The notes under the pieces were generated by a model that was given only the letters and a program-made list of their open reading frames with translations, made no database searches and was not told the DNA's origin. Both the position numbers and the translations under genes were made by a program. From Puccinia triticina (lineage: Eukaryota; Basidiomycota; Pucciniomycetes; Pucciniales; Pucciniaceae), in assembly GCF_026914185.1 (NCBI RefSeq), contig NC_070572.1, positions 1,860,001-1,924,000 of the forward strand: a stretch of DNA of 64,000 bases. Direction: 5' to 3'. The first letter of the stretch is position 1, and every line of letters starts with the position of its first letter. Of the stretch, positions 47,247 to 58,000 are shown in pieces.

Positions 47247-47404
47247 GTTTCTGGAAGCGTTTAGAGGGAATTAAGCTCAGACTGGAGTGGGAGTTTTGGA
47301 TAGGTGGGAGCAGTTGATAGGAGTATTTATTTCAGAGGACAAAGGAAAGGATGAACAAGTTTTATCGGGAGATTGTGGGCAATGGATACAAGTTTTTGTG
47401 TGTT

Positions 47405-49150
47405 TCACACTTGAAACAGTCTGTTCTCCAAGTGCCATGGGACGACTATCGCTACCTGGAACTGCATGTCGTGTCCCGACCTGTCTCCGCGAGATAGAGC
47501 GTCTGCAGCGTTCTCACCAGACAAGACACGTCTCAAGACGATGTTGATTTCCATGTCTACTAGAATCTTTTGGATGATTTTCCATTCCTCATTCACCGCG
47601 GGGTGCTTTGATTTCCTTTGGCGTATCACCGCCTCCGTGGTTGTGTTGTTGGTCCAGACGATCAGGGTCTTCCCTGGTCTGATCTTTAGTTGCTGGAGAG
47701 CGATGAGTCCTATTCTGATTGCCACCATCTCCAGCCAGGCTGTGTCTCTCTTGGGTTCTGGGCCTTTGTCCCATTCTTGGGTTAGTTGGAATTGGGCCCA
47801 ACGTTTGCCGATGAGGACTCCAATGCCGAAACCGGTAGACGCATTGCCCACCCACCCAATTTCGATAGGGTCCGGGTTTTGGATCATTTGTGTTTCCTTG
47901 TACTGGAGGAGTGTTGATAACCAGTATTCTAGGTCTGTCTTGGCGTCTTCTGGTAGCGTCCGCTCCGTTCTTCTGTGGATCCAGTCGTTTAGCCACCTGT
48001 ATAGACTGTCTAAGTAACAACGCAGCTGCGGGAGGATATAAGATACGTGATTTAATCTTCCCGCCAACTGTTCCACTTGCGCGAAGGAAAATTCCGCATT
48101 CGGGGTGAGGAAGGCCTTGACCTGCTGAACTTGTTGGTACTTCTTGTCGTTGGGCAGGCAAACAGTTTTCTTGGTGGTGTTCCAGACGAAACCAATGTAC
48201 TTCTGTTCCTCCTTGAATGGGGAGTACTTTGTTGCATTAGTCTTGACCCCCAGCTGTTCTGATTGCTTGACTATGTGATCCATTTCCACCTTAGAGTTGA
48301 GGGTTTTGACAAATAGATTGTCGTCAACCCAGCGAAAGACTTCTACCAGGTCGAATTTGCTTTTCATCAGGTCCTTCCAAGCATCTGCTGGTCTGCCGAA
48401 CAAGCCGCAGCCTGCTACGCCGCCGAATGCGATACGGGTGTCAATGAGGATACCGCCGTTGAAATCTTTTACCATTAGGTATCTCCACTGGCTTTTGGCT
48501 GTTGGGATTTGGCGGTATGCCTTCTCCCAGTCGAATATGGCTAGGAGTAGCGGTTGTGTCTGACGCCTTAGGAATCGAGATGTTGTTTTGAAATTGTCCC
48601 ACGTTGTGAGGTAGTCTAGCTTTTCCACGAAGGAGTTGACCGACGGAATTCTGGGGTCATTCCTGGGGAAGGACAGGTCGTTGATTGGTTGCACCGTCCC
48701 ATTTCCGTTCACCGCGGCTCCTAGCGGGTTGGTGCAAAAGAAGGAGTAACGCTCCATTAGCTGTTCGTGGGAGAATGGACCAAACATTCTCCCGGCTTCG
48801 ATTTCCTTGGCTATTGTGGCTTCTATCTTTTCCCTAGCTAATAAGGCTCCCTGATGGTTGGGGGGCGTGTAGTATGGTAAATCTGGTCCGAGGTCATGGT
48901 CCGGGATGCCTTGGTGGAATCCTTCTTGGAAACCTTTCAGCACGTCTCGATAGGTGTCTGAGAGGTTTGCTGTCTGCAGCGCTTTGGTCCATTCTGCGAT
49001 GTTCATTTCGCAGATGACTTTTGTCGGCCAGATGGGCCGTGACTCATTTGACTCACAGGGCGCGCTCACGGTGTGGGACTCAGGGGGGCTTTGCATTTCA
49101 ACAATTGCATTCCTAGTTTTAATGACAACCAGGTACATAGTTAGGATCAC
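47405..49150 (-). CDS. Ngaro reverse transcriptase and RNase H
   Basis: A 581-residue open frame. RT blocks include PLLLAIFDWEKAYRQIP (first catalytic Asp), IAFGGVAGCGLFGRPADAW and FRWVDDNLFVK (the YxDD box as VDD). Then come KYIGFVWN and the RNase H domain starting at IEIGWVGNASTG. In RNase H two expected Asp are Asn (GNAS for GDAS, WTNNTT for WTDNTT), while the Glu in WLEMVAIRIG and the final SGENAADALSRG are kept. The true start may be the internal MQSPPES or a splice from upstream. RT looks intact but RNase H should be dead. Confidence 0.85.
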   Translation of the reverse strand: MILTMYLVVIKTRNAIVEMQSPPESHTVSAPCESNESRPIWPTKVICEMNIAEWTKALQTANLSDTYRDVLKGFQEGFHQGIPDHDLGPDLPYYTPPNHQGALLAREKIEATIAKEIEAGRMFGPFSHEQLMERYSFFCTNPLGAAVNGNGTVQPINDLSFPRNDPRIPSVNSFVEKLDYLTTWDNFKTTSRFLRRQTQPLLLAIFDWEKAYRQIPTAKSQWRYLMVKDFNGGILIDTRIAFGGVAGCGLFGRPADAWKDLMKSKFDLVEVFRWVDDNLFVKTLNSKVEMDHIVKQSEQLGVKTNATKYSPFKEEQKYIGFVWNTTKKTVCLPNDKKYQQVQQVKAFLTPNAEFSFAQVEQLAGRLNHVSYILPQLRCYLDSLYRWLNDWIHRRTERTLPEDAKTDLEYWLSTLLQYKETQMIQNPDPIEIGWVGNASTGFGIGVLIGKRWAQFQLTQEWDKGPEPKRDTAWLEMVAIRIGLIALQQLKIRPGKTLIVWTNNTTTEAVIRQRKSKHPAVNEEWKIIQKILVDMEINIVLRRVLSGENAADALSRGDRSGHDMQFQVAIVVPWHLENRLFQV

Positions 49151-49390
49151 GAAGGATTGGTGTATTTCTGGTTCTTAGGAGTGGAGATGGAATGACATGA
49201 TATGATTCGAGCATAGACGGAGTGGGGGGGTTGGTGATTTAGATGTGAGATAAAGGAAAAAGGAACAGGGATGCACAGGTTGTGGTGGGGGGAGGGGTTG
49301 GCGATATGGAGTGATGTGCGATGTTTGAAGGGAGAAGGGGGGAAATGAAAGAAGGAAAGAGGGGATGGGTAGGGATTACTGAATTGGGAC

Positions 49391-50950
49391 CTACTGCTCG
49401 CGGGCTCTGTTGCGAGTGCTCCCACCGACGTGGTTGGGGTTGTATTGGTTGCCCTTGTAGCTGCTTCCCGGGGGAGCTCTACTTTGCGCTCTTTCCGGCT
49501 TGGGGGGGAGGGATGCTGGACCGGAGGTCGATGTCACGTTCTCTTCTGTGGCTGCCTTGGCTTTGAGTTTGGCCGATGTCGGTTGGGCTTGTTGGTTCGA
49601 CTGGTGGTTGGACTGACATTGTTTTTGGGGCTTGATCCCCTTGATGGGATCTCCTCCAACCCTGCCGTCGCCGATGGTGTATGGGTTCTCGGCGAGGTTG
49701 ATTTCGTTGAAGTCCCGGCACATCGAGATCATCTCGTCGGCGGTCTCTTGTTTGAACTTTGAGATATCTGAGAAAGACTCATCTCCTTCTTCTTCGACTC
49801 TGAAGGCAAAGGCGTTGTTCCGGATGAAAACGTCGTATCGGAGGGCCACCATGAAGCCGTGTTTGCGGTGGAGTTTGTCGCAATGCTCTTTGTGGACGAG
49901 GATCCACTCCGCTAGAACCGGGTAATTGTACTGATCTCGCATTGTCTGATGGAAAACCCGATGATTTAAGGTCCAGTCTGAGAAATTTTGCGAGAATTTG
50001 TCCGGGACTGGGTAGCCATGATAGCGTAGTCCTTTCTCTGCGGCTGTTTCGTCAGTTTTTGGACGGTTCTTGGAGTGGTGGGATAGAGCATTCTCCTGCC
50101 ATTCGCGATTGAAGATTGGTAAGGGCAATGGTCCTTTGCATTCAAGTAGTAGCTTGTGGAAATACGGCGTGAACCCTCCATCGTCGTGAGAGTTGGTCCG
50201 GCCCACTATGAATTTTACACTCCTTACTTGCGTCACCTCCCCGGCAACTGAAGGCCTCTTCTGGGGGATGACCAGAGGTTGAAAAGCCGCTCTGACCTTG
50301 GTATCTACGGCTGTCTTCCGATGTTTGGGCCTTTGGTCTGCGAGTACGGCTTCATACATCTTGGAGTAACGTTCCGCCTTGACTTCGTCTCCGGCTTTCT
50401 CTGCTTTGATCATCTTAGCCATGAGAATCCTCCGGGCTTCTTGTTCGGATTCTTCATTGGACTCATCGTCGATGTCGATCGTGATTGGCCCGGATTCTGC
50501 TGCTGGTGTTTCTGCATGCAGGAGGTGGGTTTTCTGTCAGTCTTGAGTGATGTGTAGTATCTTGTCAATGACTAATGAGAACTCACGTCTTGGGGTACTG
50601 AACATCTCCCCTATCTCGGGATCCACCGGGTTCTTGTTAGAGGTGGCCCCTTGGGTCGGATCTGATTGTGTAGGGTGGGGGGGATTTTTGGCGGCAGCGC
50701 GAGTGACGGGTTTGGCTTTTGGTTGTTCCGGGGCCTGTTTGGTTTTTGGTTGTTTTGGCTTAGGTTGCTTAGGGGGGATTCCGGGGCCTTGTGACGCGGT
50801 GGCCGCTGGGTTTGCCGCTGGGTCTGGTCCGCCGGTGGGGGCTGACTGTGGATGGTGGGCCGTTTGGCTTCCCTCACCTGCCGCTTGGGCAGTTTGTTGG
50901 GTCGCGGCTTTCACGCTACTTGTTGTGTCTTGGATATTCAAGTCTGACAT
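49391..50950 (-). CDS. Ngaro gag-like protein, spliced
   Basis: Exons 50950-50587 and 50511-49391, with a 75-bp intron (GTGAGT...TGCAG), join in frame to 494 residues. The first part is rich in Gln, Pro, Ala and Lys (PKQPKPKQPKTKQ), then an acidic stretch (DIDDESNEESEQE), then a folded region (ILVHKEHCDKLHRKHGFMVA, then RYDVFIRNNAFAF) and a Gln/Asn/Pro-rich basic tail ending in STRNRAREQ. No CCHC knuckle is seen. Position 5' of the RT and composition support gag. Confidence 0.6.
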
Positions 50951-52214
50951 CGTGAGGGGATTAGGTTGGGGATAGTTTAACGTTGGTGATTATGTGGATA
51001 GGTTTTTTTTTTTTTTTTGGAGACTAATTGGAATAATGAGGGTTCTGGGCAGGAAGATTGTTAAGGTTGTTGATACTGATGAAAGTTTGTCGGAGATAGT
51101 ATGGGTGTTGATGATTCGGGCTTATAGTTTCCAAGGTTTTTGAGAAATTTTAGGCTCGGAGGATGGAGCAGTCTGGAAGGTGAGGAGGATGGGATTCGGC
51201 GGGAAGCGGAGTAGAGTGGGTTCTACGTAGAGAGCGCTGGGGGAAAGGAGCTAGGTCCAGGAGAGGGCCCTAGACCTTGAGACAAGAGGATCTCATCCAG
51301 GGGCATCGGCTTCCATTCTCCCCTTACCGCCCTGTACGGCCCTTAGCTCCAGCCGAGGCGCGTGGCGAGGCATTACGCCTCATCTGACATGCTAGATGGC
51401 TCATGTCGTACAGGGCGCGGCTGGGCGGTCCCCATGGACTCCACCCACCTCCCGCTGCGCTCCCGGTAACAAACATGAATCATGATAGCCTACTCGTGGT
51501 TTTGCCCCTGGGTATGATGACAGATGTGCCTTGGCAATCCCATGGTGTGACTACATTGGGACTCCACCCACAACCGCCCATCCACCGCTCCGCATAAATG
51601 TTTGCTGTGCATGTTCTCGGCAGTGTTGATTTCCCCCCACACAACACTTGATGAAAAGGGGCCGCGGGAACAAGCCCTCCACGGTCCAACAATGCATAGA
51701 AAAAACGGAGGCTTGTCGCCTGAACGCTTAGACCGCCGCATGCAGCAAAAGATGCGCATTGGGATACAAAGGCCCGAGGGCTCTAGGATTTTTAACTTGA
51801 TGTTACAGGGGTGGATTGGAGTGATTTCCCAAAGCTGCCAGGCAGGTCGGTGAAAGCTCGCGGCGGGGGAGGAAGGCCGGGCGAGCGGGAGACGAAAGAT
51901 AGCGCACGGGGGGGGGGGGGGGGGGTCGGAGGGCGAGAGGAACGGAGGGCGAGAGGAACGGAGGGCGAGAGGAACGGAGGACCTGCTGGAGACGCATCCG
52001 GGCACGGGATGTGGTGCAGGAAGCGGTGGAGCACACGATGCACGGCGTGCCTCACGCGCACATCCTTCTCTGAGCCCACTGCGATCGACCTCACACGACA
52101 ACCACCACAGCAACACAGGTGTCCACATGCAATACATAACAATACATCCCCTCGACGCACACCGACGGGGGGCAATACAGATCTTCGAACGAAAGCAAGA
52201 AAGCGCGGAAAGGG
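50951..52214. other. Region between Ngaro gag and the GC-rich gene
   Basis: No supported gene. Poly-T at about 51004-51020, an inverted CTAGGTCCAGG / CCCTAGACC patch at 51250, a G run at 51908-51925, and three copies of the 16-bp unit GGAGGGCGAGAGGAAC at 51928-51975. The 5' end of the Ngaro element must lie somewhere here. Confidence 0.45.
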
Positions 52215-55033
52215 TTATTGGAGGCCGAGGAGCGAGCGGGAACAGAGCCGCAGAAAGCCGTCGTCGAAGAGCGGATGGTCGTCCTGGAGGGTCTGGATGG
52301 TCCTCGCGAGCGCGCGAGCGGCGGGGCTGGCGGGGAGGCCGGGGAGGCCCGGGGAGGGGGGACGCAGGAGGGCGTGGGTGTGCCGGGCGAAGAAGCGGGC
52401 CAGGTGGGCGTCCGTGTCCAGCGCAAGCACGGCGTCCGAAAGCGCAGGCGCAGGGGGCGGGGCAACGGGAGAGTCCGGCGCGGCCGTCGGCGCGGCCAAC
52501 GCGCCGATGACCCGCTGGATCCGCGCGATGTCTTCGTCCGGGCCTGGACGGGCATCGGGTGGGCCGGGCGGCAGCGGCGGATCGGCCATGACCGCCTTGA
52601 CCGGGGACTTCAGAGGTGTGGACGACGCCGACGAGGTGGGAGCAGGCCGGGCGGGCGGATGTCCAGACGGGGAAGTTGTGCGGCTCGGCGCGGCGGTGTC
52701 CCGCGGCCCAGGTCGCGCGGGGTCCGGCGGGGGGAAACCGGTCAAGGATGGCTCGGGGGGTGGCGGACCACAGCCTCGGGTATCGACACTGTCCCGGTCG
52801 GTTGCCAGGGCCGGCGGCCGGTCACGACTCGCCCTCTCCCGCTCCCCGTGCAAGTCCGAGACAGTAAGCCGATGGTCTGGGCTCCCGACACCGGGCGGAT
52901 CCGTGTCGCCAACGAGAGCCGCAGAAGTGTCCTCGCCGGCCCCCGCCGGAAGGGCCGGACAGCCCTCCAAGACGAGTCTGCAGAGCGCCTCGCGCTGCCT
53001 GGCGAGTCTGATCCTCTTCCTCAAGCCTTTCACCACGGCTGCTTCTTCCTCAGGGGCCGTGTCGCCGTCGTCCTCTGCGCGAGAAGCGGGGGCGGGCGAC
53101 GAGGAAGGAGGGCAGGCCGGCTGCGAGTCCGGGATCTCTTGGACGGACAGACTGCTAATGCTGCTGCTGCTTTCGTGGTCTTCGTTTTGGTCCTCGTCCT
53201 GGTCCCGGGCGGCGACGGGGGGATTGTCGTCGTCGGAGACCACGATCTCGTCCTCGTCATCTTCGCCCTCGACAGCCAGCTTGGCCTTGCCCTTGTCGCC
53301 CGAAAGGTCGGGGTCGCGGGGCCGGGCATTGTTGAGGAAGCGTTGGAGCACAGGAGGCAGCGGGCGCGAGGCGGGCCGGCCTGCTTGCGAGGTGGTGTCT
53401 TTCTTGGGCGGAGGAGAGGACGCGGAAGGGAGAAGGAACTGGACGAGCCCGGTTTGGCGCAGCACGGGCGGATGGAGCTTGGGGACGATGTCCTGGGGCC
53501 GGGGCTCCCAAGCCGGACGGACCCTCACCGCCATCGCGTCGGCGCTCTTCCTCTTCTTCTTCACGTGCGCCTGTTGGCTGGTGCCAGGCGTGGCCGACGA
53601 CGACGACGATGCGGGGGCTGGCGACTTGCGCTTCGGGAATGAGGCGCGGGGAGAGCGGAGGGGGACGGCCGAGAGCGACTGCCGCGGAAGCCGCCGCGCT
53701 GAGATCGGCGTCGGCGGCGCTAGCGAGCGGCTTGCTGCTGGGGCCGCCGATGGACTGGGGGGCATTTCTTGGGACTCCTCGGCTAACACGACCTTCTGCT
53801 TGCTTCCGCCTGTCTCCGTCGATCCATCTGCTGGATGCGTTCGTGGCCGACCAGGTAGGGATTTCAGTTTTCTCTGAGAGAGTCAAATAAAACACAATCA
53901 AACGGGTGCTCGCACCTGGGGATGTCGGCTGTGTCTCGTCGGCTTCGAAGAACAGGGCACAGGAGGTGGAGTAGTCTTGGGTCTGTGGGAGGAGCGACTC
54001 TGGAAATACTGCGATCTGGGTTTCGAGCGAGCTAGGACACAAGACCAGGCCTGCGCCGTCCCGTGAGTCCGGGTCCGGCTGGTGCTCTGCGTCGTCCTCG
54101 GCGAAGAACAGTGCACATGAGGACAGACGGGGGTCAGGCTGGCTAGGGACGAGGATAGATTCGTGGAGGATGGCTGGGCCGGGATGGGGCGCGGCGAGGA
54201 GGGGCCGGGTGTCGATGGACTCCGGGCAGAGAACGTGTTGAGTCTCGCGGCCTGGGCTGGAGTCGAAGAAGAGCGCACACGAGGACGAGTGCGCCGGCGT
54301 GAGCGTCTCGGGCAGCCACGACTCCGGCCGTTCCTGGTCGTTGGTCACCGCGTCTTGCAGACGGGCGTGGCCGGCAAGGATAGCCTGGTGGCTGGCTTGT
54401 GCGGCCGCCGGCTCTGCTGAACGATCCACAAGGCGGGTGTCCAGCGACTCCGGACACAGGACCACTGTCTTCTTCGCGTGCTTCCTGCGCGGGCTTTCTG
54501 GCCCGGAGTCGGGCCGGAGAGGCTCGTCGTCCTCGGGCTCCGACAAGTCCTGCATCGGGTATCGTTCGTCGAATGATTTGGAGTCTTCTGGACCAGCGAG
54601 CGTCAGTGGATAAGAGACGAGCAGTGTGTGTTGAACGATCGAGCTTACCTTGAGGGGGCGGGGCTGGCGAGGAGACGAGGGTCTGGGCGGGGAGGGATTC
54701 CTGTGGGTTCTTAGCCTGGGCCTGATCTTCTTCTTCGATCCACCCCCCATGGGCCCGGTTGAGCTGGTGGATCTTCTCCGGGGGGTGCAGTCGCTGGTAG
54801 GTGAGTGGCGAGCATTGGGTGTCGAGCTGGATGCCGAGTGGAGGGTGTTCTTCGGCTGGCTTGAATGCAAGGGTCTGCTGAGTGTATGTGGTGCTCTTCC
54901 GTTTCCCCCGGGCAGCAGTTCTGCTTGTGAGCGTTGCTTTCCTGGTGAGCTCGCTCGGCAGTCTGAGCTGTTTCTCTCGTGTCGATGGTGTTCCTGGCGA
55001 GTGCTGGTGGTAGAATGGCTTTGGGTGGTTCAT
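52215..55033 (-). CDS. Uncharacterised GC-rich protein with alternating internal motifs
   Basis: Three exons on the minus strand, 55033-54649, 54587-53916 and 53830-52215, join in frame to 890 residues; introns are 61 and 85 bp. Residues 1-128 are basic, with TTYTQQTLAFKP, which resembles a PIP-type peptide (Q-x-x-L-x-F) but is weak evidence. Residues 170-350 hold a repeat in which LCPESLDTR-type blocks (VVLCPESLDTR, HVLCPESIDTR, LVLCPSSLETQ) alternate with SSCALFF blocks (three copies). A Pro/Ala/Ser-rich, partly acidic region (EDDEDEIVVSDDDN) follows, then a basic helix (KGLRKRIRLARQREALCRLV) and an Ala/Leu-rich C-terminus. KKKRK suggests nuclear entry. I recognise no family. Exon 3 is much richer in GC than anything nearby. 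The start is just below a TATA-like box used as target by a transposon. Confidence 0.6.
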
Positions 55034-55070
55034 GGCGAGTGTTTCCGTGGACTGCCGAGGGCCAGCCCAG

Positions 55071-55081
55071 CCCTTTTAAAG
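55071..55081. promoter_or_regulatory. TATA-like box and left target duplication of the Mutator-like element
   Basis: CCCTTTTAAAG; on the minus strand CTTTAAAAGGG, about 40 bp upstream of the ATG at 55033. The same 11 bases recur at 59925-59935 on the other side of the transposon. Confidence 0.65.
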
Positions 55082-58000
55082 CGGGTAGGAGAATTTTCCA
55101 AAGTACCTTTTGCAAGGCTTAAACTTTGGAATGCCGATACTTTGTAAAAATACATGGCAACTGGGGAATTATTGAGATTTACAAGGCTTCTCCTACAAGG
55201 TATGCCTTGGAAACCAAAGCCTTGTAAATAATGCCGGGGAATATTCCCCCTCAGGACAAAAATTGTACAGTTTCACAGGGGTGTATTTACAATCTTTGCA
55301 ACACATCAGAGTAATAAAACATGTCTCCGTGTTTTAATTGAAAATTACAATGGATCCTTAAAACACGGCTCACCTTTGTATTCGAAGAACATAGCCAAAA
55401 TGCATGTTCAACTTGTGGGCAAGAATTTTCCCCTGCTTCCAAGTCACTTTTGCACGCCTCAGAGTCTCCCTCTTGTTGCATATCTCCGGCCCACCCTAAC
55501 ACCCAGCTCAAGACTTCCTCCCAAAATGTCCACTGCAGAATCCCAAATAGACAGTGACTACAATCTTAACAATGTCAAAACCCAAGAATCAGATAGCTCC
55601 GAAGCTTTGGACGACGTTGAAGCCCAACAATCAGATAGCTCTGAAGCTTCGGAGGCGGCACCAGTCCGCACTCGGAAGTCTTGCGGCAAACCCAAGCCCG
55701 TGGAAGTTTTCAAGAAAAATAATGAAGAGGAAACTGATGAAGATGCCGCAGCGAAGCCACAGAAGAAATTTTTCCTGCCAACGGGGAACAAGGTCACTTT
55801 CATTGACCACGGTTGCACATTAGACTCAGAAGGCTATCCCCTCCTCCCAAATGGAAACACTGTATTTGTCAAGCCCGCCGGAGTCAACATCACCAACTGG
55901 GGTGAAGTAGGGTTTACCAAGACCGTTGGGACTGAGTACCATTCAAATGGGCTCTGGAAGCAGAGAAGACTCAACTGCCTCGGTGTTCTCTGTTGTGACC
56001 TCCCTGAGTGTCAGTGGGCGGGTTCGCCTCCAACTGGAAAAGTATCCATGGACAAATATTTCAAAAAGTCAGTACCTTTTTGGTTCATACTTTGTCTGCT
56101 TTGTCTGTTTTTTTTTTGCTGATTTTTCTCTGTCTGTCATTTGAATCAGGCACCCTAATTGCCGAGGTCGAGCCGGGAAGTGCCCGGGAAATGTGAGACA
56201 CGTTACTTGCAAGAACACCATTGCGCGGTTTGATCAAAACACCGAAACCAAGTGGGCAATATTTCGCCACTTTGGCACCCACAAGCATCCATGGCCCGAG
56301 GCGAAAAAGCCTGACAAGCTTGCAAAGAAAAAATTGAAGGCTGAGATTGCAAAAAACCCAAAGGAAGGGGCTTTCTCGCTGAAAGTAAGTTTTTCTTTTG
56401 ACTTCAGATTGTCCGTTCAATTCTGATACCTTTTTTGACTTCAGATTGGAAAGCCCGATGCGCCAAAGGACCCATACAACAGTGTACTGAAAATTCATTC
56501 TTCCTTGGCAAATGCAGATCGGCTTCGCTATCATCGAAGGCTTATTCTTGCCGAGCTAGGAATTGTACCCGGGAAAAAAGGAGGCATGCTTGATGATGAA
56601 TTCCTGTTGGAAATGTTCAAATGGAACAAGTTTGTCTTTATTTCTTTCATATTTTCGAAGCCCAGCTGATTTTTTTGTTTGCTTTTTTACAGAGCTGGAC
56701 TGCGAGTCATATCAGCTTGTTTTATGGATGATTCGGAGCATTTCACATTCCAAACGCAATGGATGGCTGATAGGATTGTAGCACGCGACATCAATCACAA
56801 TGTTTACAGTCAGGGCCTTGTTTCCGACGTGACTTATCGGTTCTTTCTCAATGGGTACCTGCTCTCGACCTCTATGTACTGCGAAGAAATAGCTCGATGG
56901 GTTCCTGTCCAGCTCACTTGGATTCGTGGCCTCTCAGAAAACTACTACAAATTGCACTTCGCCACATTGTTCCGCCAGTTCCTGAAGCCAGAAATCAGCA
57001 AAGAAGAGCGTGATACGCTTGTGTGCAACATTGTTGACTTCTCAGCCGCCCAGAGAGAGGGCTTTGTTGCGGCGTATTGGGAAGTCTTTGGGATCTGCGA
57101 CAAAAAGATTGTTTTAGGGAAGCTCCAAGGATGTCATGAGCATTACCGCGCTCAAGTGACTCGGGTCAAAAAGAATAGACATATTGTTATGGCAGACAAA
57201 GAGGTATGGACATGCAGCTCTTGATCTGATGAGATCACCTTTTAATGATGCTTGTTTTGTTTGGTCAACCTTGGCACCGTCGCAGAACACCTTCCAGAAG
57301 ATGTGCCTTTCGTTGATCAAGGAACCGGAGGAGGGCGATAAAAGTCATGAAGACAAGATGGATGAATTACGTCGGCGGTTTCCCAAAGCAAGGAAATGGT
57401 TTGATTGGTGGACCATGGCCGATGTGGAGGCCATGCTCTTTCCAACCCGTCGGGCTCGAGTTGAGGATGGTCCCAAAGGCAAAGGGCGGCCGACTTTAAC
57501 AACAAATGCGCAGGAAAGCCTCCACAGACTTTACTACATGTTTAGGTTTGTGTTTAACTGCGCCAAAACAATAGATAATTTTTGTTGATTTTATGCCTCT
57601 TAATTTTCAGTGAAGGGAAAAATTCACTCCGATTAGGCCTTGTTCGGCTGTACTCGTTTGTCAAAGTCTTGGAAGAAGACTTCAATGCTGTCATGCGCGG
57701 GGTCTCGATTGAGTATGGAGCGGCTCGCAAGGAGCAGATTGATATCTCTCAGTCTTTGGGCTGGGAGAAAAAAAGGAAGAGAGCCCCAAATCCTGCTGCT
57801 CCAAGTAATAACAAGAAGACCCGCCAGGAATACGAAAATGATGGGCGCCCGCCGGACACCACGGATACCTTGCTCCCTGAACTTGCTGACAAGAAGAAAA
57901 CTGGAAGGCCTCCAGGAGCACGTAATGTGGATCGTGGCGCGCTGACCACCTATCCATCGTACCGTGCCTCCAAGAATGAGAAAAAGGCGAACCGCTGTTG

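Larger units (their letters stand above)
46179..50950 (-). mobile_element. Ngaro-type (DIRS order) tyrosine-recombinase retrotransposon
   Basis: On the minus strand the order is spliced gag (50950-49391), RT plus RNase H (49150-47405), tyrosine recombinase (47246-46179). This gag-RT-RH-YR order without a methylase domain is that of Ngaro elements, known from Coprinopsis and Phanerochaete. The frames are still open, but three catalytic positions appear lost. I could not find the split direct repeats expected at the ends, so the element borders are not defined. Confidence 0.8.

Noticed and set aside
51811..53877. 688-residue plus-strand open frame
   Set aside because: Lies antisense to the GC-rich exon 3 of the 890-aa gene; its Arg/Gly/Ser/Ala composition follows from the GC content, and it has no start context or motifs.
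54143..55033. Single-exon reading of the start of the 890-aa gene
   Set aside because: Past 54649 the frame loses the LCPES/SSCALFF repeat, which continues only after splicing at GTAAGC...CCAG.
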